From Hymenobacter ginkgonis (GTDB lineage Bacteria; Bacteroidota; Bacteroidia; Cytophagales; Hymenobacteraceae): 64,000 bases of DNA. Positions 50,980 to 59,607 of this stretch are shown here, piece after piece; position 1 is the stretch's first letter; each line of letters opens with the position of its first letter. The stretch covers positions 248,001-312,000 of the forward strand of contig NZ_WQKZ01000001.1 of NCBI RefSeq assembly GCF_009755225.1. The letters are read 5' to 3'. Below the pieces are notes generated by a model that saw only the letters and a program-made list of their open reading frames with translations, was not told the origin of the DNA and made no database searches. The translations under genes were made by a program, and so were the position numbers.

Positions 50980-53217
50980 ATGCCCTCGCCCATCCAATCT
51001 GCTGCTTCTGTGTTCGACGTACTTCCGCAACTACCCCTTTTCAATGTCCTACCGGGCGCCAATCTAGTGCTCACCCCAGACTTGCAGATTGCGGCCGTTA
51101 GCGACGGCTATGTGGCCGTCTCGCTCGTGCCGCGCGCCGAGCTGCTCGGCCAGGCGCTACTAGAGGTTTTTCCGGATAACCCCGCCGCGCCCACGGCCCA
51201 GGGCAGCCGCAGCCTGCGTGCGTCGCTCGAGCAGGTGCTGGCCACCAGCCAGCCGCACCAAATGGCCCCGTTGCGCTACGACATACCCAACCCAGCCGCG
51301 CCAGGCCAGTTTTTAGAGCGCTATTGGCAAACCTGCAATACCCCGTTGCTAGATGCGCAAGGGCAGGTGCAGTACCTCATTCATTCAGTGCAAGACATTA
51401 CGGCCAGCCGCCTGGCCGAGGAGCAGCTGCGCGAAAGCCAAGCCCGCGAATATGCCGCTTATGCCGAGGCCAACCGCCAGCGCGCGCAGCTGCACAACGT
51501 GCTGGAACAGGCCCCAGCCATGATTTGCATATTTGAGGGGCCGCAGCACATTTTCCAGTTCGTTAATCCTCCCTACCAGGCGCTGGTTGGCCGCCGGCCC
51601 CTGCTGGGCCGGCCCATCGCCGATGCTATGCCCGAGCTAACTGGCCAGCCCATTTTTAGCCTGCTCGACCGCGTGTACCAAACGGGCGAGCCCTACCACG
51701 CCACCGAGATGCTGGTGCAGCTCGACCACGATAACCTGGGCGTGCACGACCTCGAGCAGCGTTACTATAACTTCATTTACCAGGCCCGCTACAACCTGCA
51801 AGGGGCCATTGATGGCATCATGGTCTTTGCCTATGAGGTAACGACGCAAGTGCTTACCCGCTACCAAGTGCAGGACCTCAACGAGGAGCTGGCCGCCGCT
51901 AATGAAGAGCTGCGCGCCACCAACGAAGAATTTCTGGCCGCGAATACTGATTTGCTGCGTACCCAGCAGCAGCTCCAGCAGTTCAACCAGGAGCTGGACG
52001 AGCTAGTGGCCGCACGCACCCGGGAGGTGCAAGCAGCCCGCCTACTAGCAGAGCGCCAGCAGCAGCAGCTTGAGCGCCTGTTTATGCAAGCTCCAGCCGC
52101 CGTTTGCATTCTGAGCGGGCCAGAGCTGGTGTATGAACTGGTAAACCCTGGCTACCAGCAGCTCTTTCCGGGCCGGCTGCTGCTGAGGCGGCCCATCCTG
52201 GCCGCCCTGCCCGAAATTGCGGGCCATGCCGTGTACCGTACTCTTCGCCAGGTGTACGAAACCGGCATCATGCACGAAGACCTGGACATTCTTATTCGGC
52301 TCGCCCGCCCCAGCGACGGGGCGCTAGAGGACCGCTACTTTAACTACATTCAGCAGGCGCGCTACGACGAGCAGGGGCAGATTGATGGCGTGCTGGTTTT
52401 TGCCTTCGAGGTGACCGAGCAAGTGCGCGCCCGCCAGCAAATGCAGACCCTAAACGAGGAAATGGCGGCCATGAACGAAGAGCTGCAAGTCACCAACGAG
52501 GCCCTCAACTCTTCCAACGCGCAACTCACGCGCACCAACGTGGACCTGGATAATTTTATTTATACCGCGTCGCACGACCTCAAGGCCCCCATCACCAATA
52601 TTGAGGGCCTGCTGCTGGCCCTGCGCGAGCAGCTGCCCGCCGGAGAAGCGCAACCGGATGAGCTGGTGCCGCACCTGCTGCAATTAATGCAGGGGTCCAT
52701 CGAGCGCTTTCAGGCTACCATCAGCCAGCTCACCGATATTGCCCGCCTCCAGCGGGCCCACGCCCCGCTTGCCGAAGAAGTGCCGGTAGCCGCCGCAGTG
52801 GAGGCCGTGCGCCTAGACCTAGAGCCGCTGCTAACGGCCGCCGCGGCGCAGCTTACCGTGGAGGTGGCCCCTGGCCTGTGCGTGTCGTTTGCGCCTCAAA
52901 ACCTGCGCTCAGTGGTGTACAACCTGCTCAGCAATGCCATTAAGTACCACGCGCCCAACCGGCCGCCGGTAATAGTGCTGCGGGCCGCCCGAGCCGACGG
53001 GCTAGTAACGCTGGCAGTGCAGGACAACGGGCTGGGCCTAGATGCGCAGCAGCAAACCCAGCTCTACGGTATTTTTCGCCGCCTGCACACCCACGTTGCG
53101 GGTACCGGCGTGGGCCTGTACATGGTCAAGCGCATGGTCGAGAACGCCGGAGGTACTATTGCGGTGCAAAGCGAGCCCAACGTTGGTACCACTTTCACCG
53201 TCACTTTTTTGGCGTAA
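50980..53217 (+). CDS. PAS-domain sensor histidine kinase
   Basis: 745 residues from the ATG at 50980; an in-frame GTG at 50893 would add 29. No membrane segment, so cytoplasmic. Three PAS domains: one near 20-140 (VFDVLPQLPLFNVLPG), then two very similar copies (PAMICIFEGPQHIFQFVNPPY at about 180 and PAAVCILSGPELVYELVNPGY at about 370), separated by coiled coil (AANEELRATNEEFLAANTDLL). The HisKA box SHDLKAPI has the phosphate-accepting His532; the ATPase N box NLLSNAIKYH, G1 DNGLGL and G2 GTGVGLYMV follow. A response regulator gene is 51 bases downstream. The ligand is unknown. Confidence 0.95.
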   Translation: MPSPIQSAASVFDVLPQLPLFNVLPGANLVLTPDLQIAAVSDGYVAVSLVPRAELLGQALLEVFPDNPAAPTAQGSRSLRASLEQVLATSQPHQMAPLRYDIPNPAAPGQFLERYWQTCNTPLLDAQGQVQYLIHSVQDITASRLAEEQLRESQAREYAAYAEANRQRAQLHNVLEQAPAMICIFEGPQHIFQFVNPPYQALVGRRPLLGRPIADAMPELTGQPIFSLLDRVYQTGEPYHATEMLVQLDHDNLGVHDLEQRYYNFIYQARYNLQGAIDGIMVFAYEVTTQVLTRYQVQDLNEELAAANEELRATNEEFLAANTDLLRTQQQLQQFNQELDELVAARTREVQAARLLAERQQQQLERLFMQAPAAVCILSGPELVYELVNPGYQQLFPGRLLLRRPILAALPEIAGHAVYRTLRQVYETGIMHEDLDILIRLARPSDGALEDRYFNYIQQARYDEQGQIDGVLVFAFEVTEQVRARQQMQTLNEEMAAMNEELQVTNEALNSSNAQLTRTNVDLDNFIYTASHDLKAPITNIEGLLLALREQLPAGEAQPDELVPHLLQLMQGSIERFQATISQLTDIARLQRAHAPLAEEVPVAAAVEAVRLDLEPLLTAAAAQLTVEVAPGLCVSFAPQNLRSVVYNLLSNAIKYHAPNRPPVIVLRAARADGLVTLAVQDNGLGLDAQQQTQLYGIFRRLHTHVAGTGVGLYMVKRMVENAGGTIAVQSEPNVGTTFTVTFLA

Positions 53218-53268
53218 GTCCGTAATACATATAAATTCAAATTTGCCGCTATACTCCCCGACTTTTAC

Positions 53269-53670
53269 GTGCCCAAGCTCTCCACCGTGTTGCTAGTCGA
53301 TGACGACCCAACCACCAATTTTCTTCATAAGCTGCTGCTCCAGAAGATGGAAGTGGCCGAGCAGCTGCTAGTGGCCGAGAATGGCGCCGAGGCGTTGCAA
53401 ATCCTCACGCAAACCTGCGTGGCGCCCGCCGCTTCTTGCCCGGTGCTTATCCTGCTAGATGTCAATATGCCCATCATGGGCGGCATTGCTTTTATAGAAG
53501 CCTACCAGCAACTGCCCCTAGCGGCGCAGCACCCGAGCACCATCATTTTGCTCACCACGTCGGTGCACAGCCGGGAACTACAACGGCTGCAAGAACTGGC
53601 CGTGGCCGGCTTAATCAACAAGCCACTGACGCGAGAGAAAGTGGAGGCTATTCTGCAGCAGCACTTCTAA
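53269..53670 (+). CDS. Single-domain response regulator (CheY-like)
   Basis: 133 residues, GTG start at 53269. LLVDDDPTTN at the start, phosphoacceptor Asp64 in ILLDVNMP, LTTS (Thr/Ser switch) and the Lys of INKPLTREK are all present. There is no output domain, as in the Rcp1/CheY group, so it probably passes phosphate on or controls by binding. It pairs with the kinase at 50980. Confidence 0.95.
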   Translation: MPKLSTVLLVDDDPTTNFLHKLLLQKMEVAEQLLVAENGAEALQILTQTCVAPAASCPVLILLDVNMPIMGGIAFIEAYQQLPLAAQHPSTIILLTTSVHSRELQRLQELAVAGLINKPLTREKVEAILQQHF

Positions 53671-53675
53671 AAATA

Positions 53676-53730
53676 GCCTACCCCCTCCCAGTAGCGCGAG
53701 GGTAGCTGCGGCGGTTAGAAGGGGGTAGGC
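53676..53730. terminator. Hairpin built on GCCTACCCCCT
   Basis: GCCTACCCCCT (53676-53686) is the exact reverse complement of 53720-53730 with a 33-base loop. Weaker than the other terminators. Confidence 0.5.
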
Positions 53731-53862
53731 CCCGGCTGCGCCGCCGGCCGCCACGCGGTAAAACTGCGGGGACGCCGAGGCCAGTGCCTAAGGCTGGTGC
53801 CACCGCAGCGGGCCGTAAGTGTTTTTCGCACGGCAACAAGGGCAGGGTGTAAAATCGGGATA

Positions 53863-53891
53863 TTTACTGGTTAAAATACTGATTTACTGGT
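53863..53891. repeat. Direct repeats TTTACTGGT spaced 20 bp
   Basis: TTTACTGGT occurs at 53863-53871 and 53883-53891, i.e. two helical turns apart, with AAAATACTGA between. The related string CTGGTAAAATACTGGTTT occurs near 57017-57034. Possible operator. Confidence 0.4.
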
Positions 53892-53975
53892 AAATTGGTA
53901 ACTCGAGCTGGCCGTGCCGAGTACAGTTATCGGCGCTCGGCAGGAGAGGCTACCTGGCCCGGGCAACCCCTATCT

Positions 53976-54218
53976 ATGCAATGGTCACAGATAATTATTC
54001 GGAAGTGGCAGCAAGCAATAAGCTGGCTGCAGGAAGGCGAACCAACGCCGCCCTACCCCCTAACCCCGGACGAATGGGCCCACATGCTGGCCCAAGAGCA
54101 GGAAGAGGAGCTAGCGCAGCAGTATGAGCAGCCAATGCCAATGCCAATGCCAATGCCCAAGCAGCGTGGCTTGGCGCTGCCGCAGAAAAACTGGGCCATT
54201 AGCCCCCAACTGAGTTAG
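53976..54218 (+). CDS. Small hypothetical protein with Pro-Met repeat
   Basis: 80 residues from the ATG at 53976 (MQWSQIIIRKWQQAISWLQEGE). The middle is acidic (AQEQEEELAQQYE) and followed by PMPMPMPMPK, encoded by a hexanucleotide repeat. No signal peptide or family recognised. Two direct repeats lie about 100 bases upstream. Confidence 0.5.
   Translation: MQWSQIIIRKWQQAISWLQEGEPTPPYPLTPDEWAHMLAQEQEEELAQQYEQPMPMPMPMPKQRGLALPQKNWAISPQLS
54132..54155. repeat. In-frame hexanucleotide tandem repeat (CCAATG)4
   Basis: Four exact copies of CCAATG give Pro-Met dipeptides. A change in copy number would not shift the frame. Confidence 0.8.
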
Positions 54219-54367
54219 CGCGCCCAGGTATAGTGCCTTGGTTTTTAGGAAACTAGTAGGCTCGTGTGGTGGCGCAATGCTGGCGTTCAATCACTGTGCA
54301 AGGCCGAATGGCTGCCCAAGCAACGGCCCCAACCGGTAGCTGCCAGTAGCAGCGCGGGCAGGCCTGT

Positions 54368-54375
54368 TATCTTTG
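54368..54375 (+). promoter_or_regulatory. -7 box (TATCTTTG) before kaiB
   Basis: Full match to TAnnTTTG, 27 bases before the ATG at 54403. Confidence 0.5.
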
Positions 54376-54402
54376 CGGCCTTTCACAGTACTAGTTTCCT
54401 TG

Positions 54403-54711
54403 ATGAGCGTATTTTCAGCGCCTGCTGACTCAGCCTCCGCGCCCGAATACGACCTGCACCTCTTTGTGATGGGCACCACGTCTAAATCGGCCCTGGCACT
54501 GCGCAACATTCAGCAGCTGTGTGAGCAGCACCTGCTTGGTCGCTACGTTCTAACCGTGGTCGATGTGCAGCAGCATCCCGAAGTTGCCGAGCAGGAAGAG
54601 CTGCTTGGCATGCCTTGCCTAATCAAAAAACGACCCGGTTTGGTGCGCCGCCTGGTGGGCGACCTCTCAGACCAAGCGCGCGTGCTCAAAGCGCTGGGCC
54701 TGGTGCCCTAG
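54403..54711 (+). CDS. kaiB: KaiB-like thioredoxin-fold protein
   Basis: 102 residues, the KaiB length. DLHLFVMGTTSKSALALRNIQQLCEQHL, LTVVDVQQHPEVAEQEELLGMPCLIKKRPG and RRLVGDLSDQARVLKALGL are the family's conserved blocks. In cyanobacteria KaiB antagonises KaiA/KaiC. No kaiC is present in this window. Bacteroidota carry KaiB/KaiC-like genes that are associated with PAS histidine kinases and stress responses; the kinase and regulator upstream fit that. Start chosen at the ATG at 54403. Confidence 0.92.
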   Translation: MSVFSAPADSASAPEYDLHLFVMGTTSKSALALRNIQQLCEQHLLGRYVLTVVDVQQHPEVAEQEELLGMPCLIKKRPGLVRRLVGDLSDQARVLKALGLVP

Positions 54712-54726
54712 CCGCCTACCCCTGGC

Positions 54727-55158
54727 TTAGGTGTGCTTCGGCTGGGCATGTAGTTGGGCGTCGCGCAGCCACTGCTGGGCTAGCTCGATGTCGGCAAACA
54801 AATGCATCTGACACTGGCCTTCCAGGCCCAGCGCCATGGCTCGCGCCGAGGTTGCTGCCAATGCTTCCGCGCTCACGACGTTGGCAAAGTGCGTGAGGCC
54901 CCCAGCAATGGCGCGCGGAGCCCAGTTGGTCACAATCCACTCCACGGCGTGGTCCCAGGGGCCAATTACTTGGCGGTTATCGTTGAGCAGGTATGCGCAG
55001 CTGTGCTCTACCAAAGGCAGCAGGCAGGCATCGGCCCCTGCCACAATACCCACATACGTTTGGTAGCCTATCCACTCATTAAAGACCCAGTGGTTAGCGG
55101 CGTCGTAGCTAATACGTAAGTAAATTTTGCCAAAACCATTAATTAATTCGGTAGACAT
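54727..55158 (-). CDS. STAS/SpoIIAA-like hypothetical protein
   Basis: 143 residues. The alternation of beta strands and helices (FNEWIGYQTYVGIVAGADACLL, AYLLNDNRQVIGPWDHAVEWIVTNW, HLFADIELAQQWLRD) resembles the SpoIIAA/STAS-like proteins of unknown function that are frequent in Hymenobacter-type genomes, often beside PAS kinases and KaiB. The fit is by fold pattern only. Convergent with kaiB, 15 bases apart. Confidence 0.6.
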   Translation of the reverse strand: MSTELINGFGKIYLRISYDAANHWVFNEWIGYQTYVGIVAGADACLLPLVEHSCAYLLNDNRQVIGPWDHAVEWIVTNWAPRAIAGGLTHFANVVSAEALAATSARAMALGLEGQCQMHLFADIELAQQWLRDAQLHAQPKHT

Positions 55159-55403
55159 AGCGGCAGGGGAGTAAGAAGTAGCCCACTTACGTAAAAGCTT
55201 CCTCGAGGGTGGTAGGGCCCCGTTAGCCCTGCGGCCTTGGCCGCCCCAGCCGTTGCGCTGGGTGCACTGCCGCCGGCACCGCTGCCTGCTAGTTAGCCGG
55301 TCCGTATTTGGCAGTATTAATTGCCTATCGCCTTCCTACGTTGCCCAGCCCGCCAAGTGGCCAGTTGGCTACCCAAACTCCGCGTTTGCGAAGCCATCAC
55401 CTC

Positions 55404-55434
55404 AAAAAGCCCCACTAGATGATGGGGCTTTTTT
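55404..55434 (+). terminator. Terminator hairpin
   Basis: AAAAAGCCCCA / TGGGGCTTTTTT around CTAGATGA. No gene on the plus strand clearly ends before it. Confidence 0.7.
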
Positions 55435-55540
55435 GTGCTTTGCACAGGAAGCTGAATCTAGTTCATTGACTATAGTAACACCTGTTGAAATGGCTAAATT
55501 TTAGACTTATTTCAAGTTTTTATTGCTGATGATAGGATTA

Positions 55541-55548
55541 TATCTTTG
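55541..55548 (+). promoter_or_regulatory. -7 box (TATCTTTG)
   Basis: Full match to TAnnTTTG, with a TTG 15 bases upstream (55523-55525), 33 bases before the ATG at 55582. Confidence 0.5.
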
Positions 55549-55581
55549 TCAGGACTGTAGTTATGCTTATTTTTTATTCTT

Positions 55582-56793
55582 ATGCAAAAACGTCTATCCT
55601 TTGTAAGTTTTTTACTATTGCTGTTAGGCATTGTTCCGTTGTCCCACGCCCAGCTCTATGCCAACGGCCCGTTTTCCACGGGCGCTCTGACGACCAACGG
55701 CACGGCGGCGCCAGCGGGCTATACCTGGAGCGAGGCGCCCGCTAACGCGGGCACCTTTGGCTTCTCGGCCACAAGCGGCATCAACACGCTGGCCGACAAT
55801 TTTACGGTGCCGGCCGGGCAGCCGTGGACGCTGACCAGGGCCTCGTTCTTTCCGTACCAAACGGGATACATGGGGGAGGCGTCGCCCATTACGGCGCTCT
55901 ACCTGCGCATTTGGAATGGCCCGCCCACCGCAGTAGGTTCCGCCATCGTGTTTGGCGACCTTACTACCAACCGCCTGGTGGGCAGCCGCGATGCCCAGGT
56001 CTACCGCATCATCTACGAGGCGGCGGGCACTACCCGCCACGTTTGGCAAGTAGATGCGGCCATCGCCCCCGCCCTTACCCTGCCCCCCGGCACGTACTGG
56101 GTAGAGTGGGCCTCCACGGCCCTGGCCACGCATTATTACCTGCCCGTTACGATGGCGGGGCAGGGGCAAGTGCCGGGGGCCGATGCGCTACAGAGCAGCT
56201 TTGGCACCTGGAGCACCCTCACGGATGCGGGCGCCGGGGCCAGTGTAGATTTTCCGTTTCAGCTAGCTATTAGTAATACCCCGCTGCCCGTCACGCTGGT
56301 AGCTTTCTCGGCACAAGCCGCGCCCGGCGCCGTGCGGCTAAACTGGACGACCGCCAGCGAGCGCAACAGCGCCCGCTTTGTGGCCGAGCGGAGCACCGAT
56401 GCCCACACGTTCGTGGCCATTGGCTCGGTCGAAGGGGCAGGCACAACCACGGCCACCCACTCCTACGCCCTCACCGACGCAGCGCTGCCGCCCGGTGGCC
56501 CTACCTTATACTACCGGCTGCGGCAGGTGGACCTGGACGGCACGCTCACGTACTCGCCGGTGCAGGCCGTAGAAAGCAGCCCTGGCGAACTAACGCTGCT
56601 GCCCAATCCGGCGCACGTATCGGCCCGGCTGGCGGGGGCACCCGCGGGCGCGCTCGTGCAAGTGTTTGATGCACTGGGCCGCCAAGTGCTTGCCACCACC
56701 ACCGATGCCGCCGGCACGGCTACCCTGCTGCTAAGCCGCGGGGTATACGCTGTGCGCACCGGGCCGCACGTGCGGCGCCTCCTGATGGAATAG
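55582..56793 (+). CDS. Secreted T9SS cargo protein, function unknown
   Basis: 403 residues. Signal peptide MQKRLSFVSFLLLLLGIVPLSHA. A beta-sandwich-like N-terminal part is followed by PLPVTLVAFSAQAAPGAVRLNWTTASERNS, which is a typical fibronectin-like linker of T9SS cargo, and an ending (TLLPNPAHVSARLAG, VFDALGRQVL, SRGVYAVRTG, RRLLME) that is a type A sorting domain. No enzyme motif. Single gene. Confidence 0.9.
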   Translation: MQKRLSFVSFLLLLLGIVPLSHAQLYANGPFSTGALTTNGTAAPAGYTWSEAPANAGTFGFSATSGINTLADNFTVPAGQPWTLTRASFFPYQTGYMGEASPITALYLRIWNGPPTAVGSAIVFGDLTTNRLVGSRDAQVYRIIYEAAGTTRHVWQVDAAIAPALTLPPGTYWVEWASTALATHYYLPVTMAGQGQVPGADALQSSFGTWSTLTDAGAGASVDFPFQLAISNTPLPVTLVAFSAQAAPGAVRLNWTTASERNSARFVAERSTDAHTFVAIGSVEGAGTTTATHSYALTDAALPPGGPTLYYRLRQVDLDGTLTYSPVQAVESSPGELTLLPNPAHVSARLAGAPAGALVQVFDALGRQVLATTTDAAGTATLLLSRGVYAVRTGPHVRRLLME

Positions 56794-56823
56794 GCAAGTA
56801 CACTCGCCACCCCCCAGGCCTGC

Positions 56824-56866
56824 CTGCGAAACCCTACCCCTCAAAAAGCCGGGTAGGGTTTCGCAG
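56824..56866. repeat. Inverted repeat built on CCCTACCC
   Basis: CTGCGAAACCCTACCC (56824-56839) is the exact reverse complement of 56851-56866. It follows the T9SS gene and may be its terminator. Confidence 0.75.
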
Positions 56867-57134
56867 ATAGGCCTTAGCGCAGCCCAGCAGCGGTTTTATT
56901 GGCCGGTTTATACCAGGCGGCTGGCTGGCTCGCGTCCTTGTTCGGGGTGGGGTAGGGGGTGGGCGAGCCACATCCGTATGTTTGGTGAGGGAGCACGTAG
57001 TTTCCGCAGAGAGTGGCTGGTAAAATACTGGTTTTTAAGCGGCTAGTTGGAAGCGCAGAGCGGCGCAAAGTAATTTAGTAGCAACTTAGCCCACCGACTG
57101 GTAGTGGCAGTAAGTACTTTTTACGCCGTCTTGT

Positions 57135-57308
57135 ATGACTAAGAACTCAGTACTCCCCACCTATTTGCCTTCGATTGATAATCGCCTCGAACACCTGGCG
57201 GCCCTGCGCCCGGTAAGTTGGCCGGCGCCTGCCACCAACGGTGTGCAGCCTAGTCCGGCCCGGCCTTGGCTGGGAGAAGATTTTACCCACGTGATTGTAG
57301 CGCGCTAG
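57135..57308 (+). CDS. Possible small protein (57 aa)
   Basis: MTKNSVLPTYLPSIDNRLEHLAA to THVIVAR, ended by TAG at 57306-57308. The reading is plausible (a Pro-rich, hydrophilic peptide) but short, and the sequence after it is decayed, so it may be the left end of a dead gene. Confidence 0.35.
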   Translation: MTKNSVLPTYLPSIDNRLEHLAALRPVSWPAPATNGVQPSPARPWLGEDFTHVIVAR

Positions 57309-57982
57309 CGCTGAACTACGCGTTGGCGAGGGCCTAGTCGCGGTGCGCGCCGCCTTCCACGCGTAGCCCTTGCCCTACCCCCTTGTTTTAAAGCATGCGC
57401 GGCCCTCAAAACCGTGCAGTTGCGTTGGCTGCCCGCCACCGCCGGGCAAGCCATAGCCCGCGACGACGCCCGCCTCGTCGGAGCGGAGGTACTGGGCCAA
57501 AGCGACCACTCCGTTGGGGCGCCCACGTGCCCGGTGGGCAGACTTAATTTTAGAGAGGGTTTCTGAGATTTCGGCGCCGCGACCGAAATAGTGGCGGCGT
57601 GCGCCTGTGCCGCGACTGTCTGAATGCAAGGCGCGTCAGCATACAGCTTGAGCCGGCGCCCTGGTGGGCAACTCCTAACGGCCCCAATTACCAGTGCCCG
57701 GCTTTGCTTCGGTTGCCCATTCGGCCGGGGGTGCGCTTCGCACTAGAGGGGGGTAGGGCCCGAAAACCGGCCGGCCACCCCCCTCAAACTTGGTGCGTGC
57801 TTAGTAGCCGGGGGCTGCCTGCTACGCGCTAGGGTTTAGAGGGAAACCGGCTTAACTTGCTTAAAAAGGCCAAGCCCCGCCGAACCGGCACTACCGCCTG
57901 GCGGTTGCAAAGGCCCATTTGGGTGGCAACTACGCCCGCCGGGCGCTGTCCTTGCTTCTCTACTTCTAAATTCCCTTACCAC
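57309..57982. other. Decayed or non-coding region before the Mo-hydroxylase operon
   Basis: About 670 bases. The plus strand has protein-like but interrupted frames (for example QLRWLPATAGQAIARDDA near 57420-57470). A CCCTACCCCC motif lies near 57374 and GGGGGTAGGG near 57749. No intact gene is supported. Confidence 0.45.
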
Positions 57983-58615
57983 ATGGCTATGAATTCTGAG
58001 CCGGATGTGCCGGCCAACCACGACGAAAACCGGCGCACATTTCTCAAGCAGTCGTCGTTGCTTACGGCGCTGGCTTTGGTGCCGGGCCCGGTAGTGTCGG
58101 CTGCCGCCGCTAAGCTCGACGAGCGAGTAGCCGATGCCTTCGAAAAAATCCCGTTGAGCTTGAAAGTCAACGGGGTGAAGCACAAACTTTCGGTAGAGCC
58201 GCGCGCTACCCTGCTCGACCTGTTGCGCGAGCAGCTGCACCTCACCGGCACCAAAAAAGGCTGCGACTACGGCCAGTGCGGCGCCTGCACTGTGCACGTC
58301 GATGGCCAGCGCGTAAACGCGTGTTTGAGCTTTGCGGTGATGCACGACGGCCAGGAAATCACGACCATCGAGGGGCTGGCCGATGGCGACAAGCTGCACC
58401 CGATGCAGGAAGCGTTTGTGAAGCACGACGGCTTTCAGTGCGGTTACTGCACGCCGGGCCAGATTATGAGCGCCGTGGCGTGCGTGCGCGAAGGCCACGC
58501 TGGCTCGGAAGGTGAAATCCGGGAGTACATGAGCGGCAACATCTGCCGCTGCGGGGCCTACGCCAACATTGTGGCCGCCATTCAAGACGTGAAGCAGGGA
58601 GGGCAAAAAGTATGA
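57983..58615 (+). CDS. Molybdenum hydroxylase, 2Fe-2S subunit (Tat-exported)
   Basis: 210 residues from the ATG at 57983. A twin-arginine signal (NRRTFLKQSSLLTALALVPG) is followed by the two [2Fe-2S] domains: Cys94, 99, 102, 114 (CDYGQCGAC...C) and Cys153, 156, 188, 190 (CGYC...CRC). It is the small subunit of a periplasmic xanthine-oxidase-family enzyme of the PaoA/YagT type. The next gene starts inside its stop codon (ATGA at 58612-58615). Confidence 0.95.
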   Translation: MAMNSEPDVPANHDENRRTFLKQSSLLTALALVPGPVVSAAAAKLDERVADAFEKIPLSLKVNGVKHKLSVEPRATLLDLLREQLHLTGTKKGCDYGQCGACTVHVDGQRVNACLSFAVMHDGQEITTIEGLADGDKLHPMQEAFVKHDGFQCGYCTPGQIMSAVACVREGHAGSEGEIREYMSGNICRCGAYANIVAAIQDVKQGGQKV

Positions 58616-59592
58616 ACCAGTTCCAATACGTGCGGCCCACCAAGCCGCAAGCTGCCATCGATGCGGTGGCGAAGGATGCCAACGCCAAGTTCATCGCGGG
58701 CGGTACCAACCTCGTCGATTTGATGAAGCGCGGCGTGATGACGCCCCAAAAGCTGGTGGATATCAACCGCCTACCCCTCGCCAAAATCGAAAGGCAGGGC
58801 AACACCTTGCGATTGGGTGCACTGGCCCTAAACTCGGCCGTGGCCAACGATGCGCAGGTGCGCGAGCGCCATCCGCTGCTGTCTTTGGCCCTGAATGCCG
58901 GCGCCTCGCCCCAACTGCGCAACATGGCCACCGTGGGCGGCAATATGCTGCAACGCACGCGCTGCACCTATTTCTATGACCTGAGCATGCCGTGCAATAA
59001 GCGCCAGCCCGGCACGGGTTGCGGCGCGCTCGAAGGCATTAATCGCATGCACGCCATCTTCGGTTTTAGCGATAAGTGCATTGCCGTGCACCCTTCGGAT
59101 ATGAGTGTGGCGCTGGTAGCCCTCGATGCTACGGTGCTAGTGAGCGGCCCCAAGGGCAACCGGCAGCTGGCCTTCGCCGATTTTCATCGCCTGCCCGGCG
59201 ACACGCCGGAGCGCGATTCCAACCTGGAGCCCGGCGAGTTGATAACCGCCGTAGACGTGCCCGACAGCCCGTTTACCAAGCACGTGCATTACCAAAAAGT
59301 GCGCGAGCGGGCTAGCTACGCCTTTGCCCTGTTGTCGGTTGCGGCGGCGCTAGACCTGGATGGTAACACTATTAAAGCAGCCCGCCTGGCGATGGGGGGG
59401 GTAGCCCACAAGCCCTGGCGCCTGACGGCCGCCGAGCAAGTGCTGGTAGGCAAGCCCGCCACAGAAGACACCTTCCGGCAGGCTGCTACGGTGGCTATGC
59501 AGGGCGCTAAAGCCTTTAAGCACAACGCCTACAAGCTGCGCCTGGCCCCCAATACGATTGTGCAGGCCCTCAAAACGGCGGCTGCCGTCTAA
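58612..59592 (+). CDS. Molybdenum hydroxylase, FAD subunit
   Basis: 326 residues. FAD-binding motifs KFIAGGTNLVDLMK and NMATVGGNMLQRTRC. Additional cysteines (RCTYFYD, PCNKRQPGTGCGA) match the extra [4Fe-4S] cluster of PaoB-type subunits, which supports an aldehyde-oxidase-type complex. No signal peptide of its own; it is probably co-exported with the Tat-carrying small subunit. Confidence 0.94.
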   Translation: MNQFQYVRPTKPQAAIDAVAKDANAKFIAGGTNLVDLMKRGVMTPQKLVDINRLPLAKIERQGNTLRLGALALNSAVANDAQVRERHPLLSLALNAGASPQLRNMATVGGNMLQRTRCTYFYDLSMPCNKRQPGTGCGALEGINRMHAIFGFSDKCIAVHPSDMSVALVALDATVLVSGPKGNRQLAFADFHRLPGDTPERDSNLEPGELITAVDVPDSPFTKHVHYQKVRERASYAFALLSVAAALDLDGNTIKAARLAMGGVAHKPWRLTAAEQVLVGKPATEDTFRQAATVAMQGAKAFKHNAYKLRLAPNTIVQALKTAAAV

Positions 59593-59607
59593 TTTCTCCG
59601 ATTCGAT

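Larger units (their letters stand above)
53671..53975. other. Intergenic region with hairpin and direct repeats
   Basis: About 300 bases. It begins with a hairpin (53676-53730) after the response regulator, then GC-rich sequence, then an AT-rich stretch with the two TTTACTGGT repeats 53863-53891. No gene. Confidence 0.5.
55159..55581. other. Intergenic region with terminator and promoter
   Basis: About 420 bases. A terminator (55404-55434) and a -7 box (55541) are the only structures; a reading frame in 55253-55504 looks like chance. Confidence 0.5.

Noticed and set aside
57836..58606. Minus-strand frame of 256 codons opposite the 2Fe-2S subunit
   Set aside because: The plus strand has all eight cluster cysteines; the antisense frame has none of the features of a real gene.
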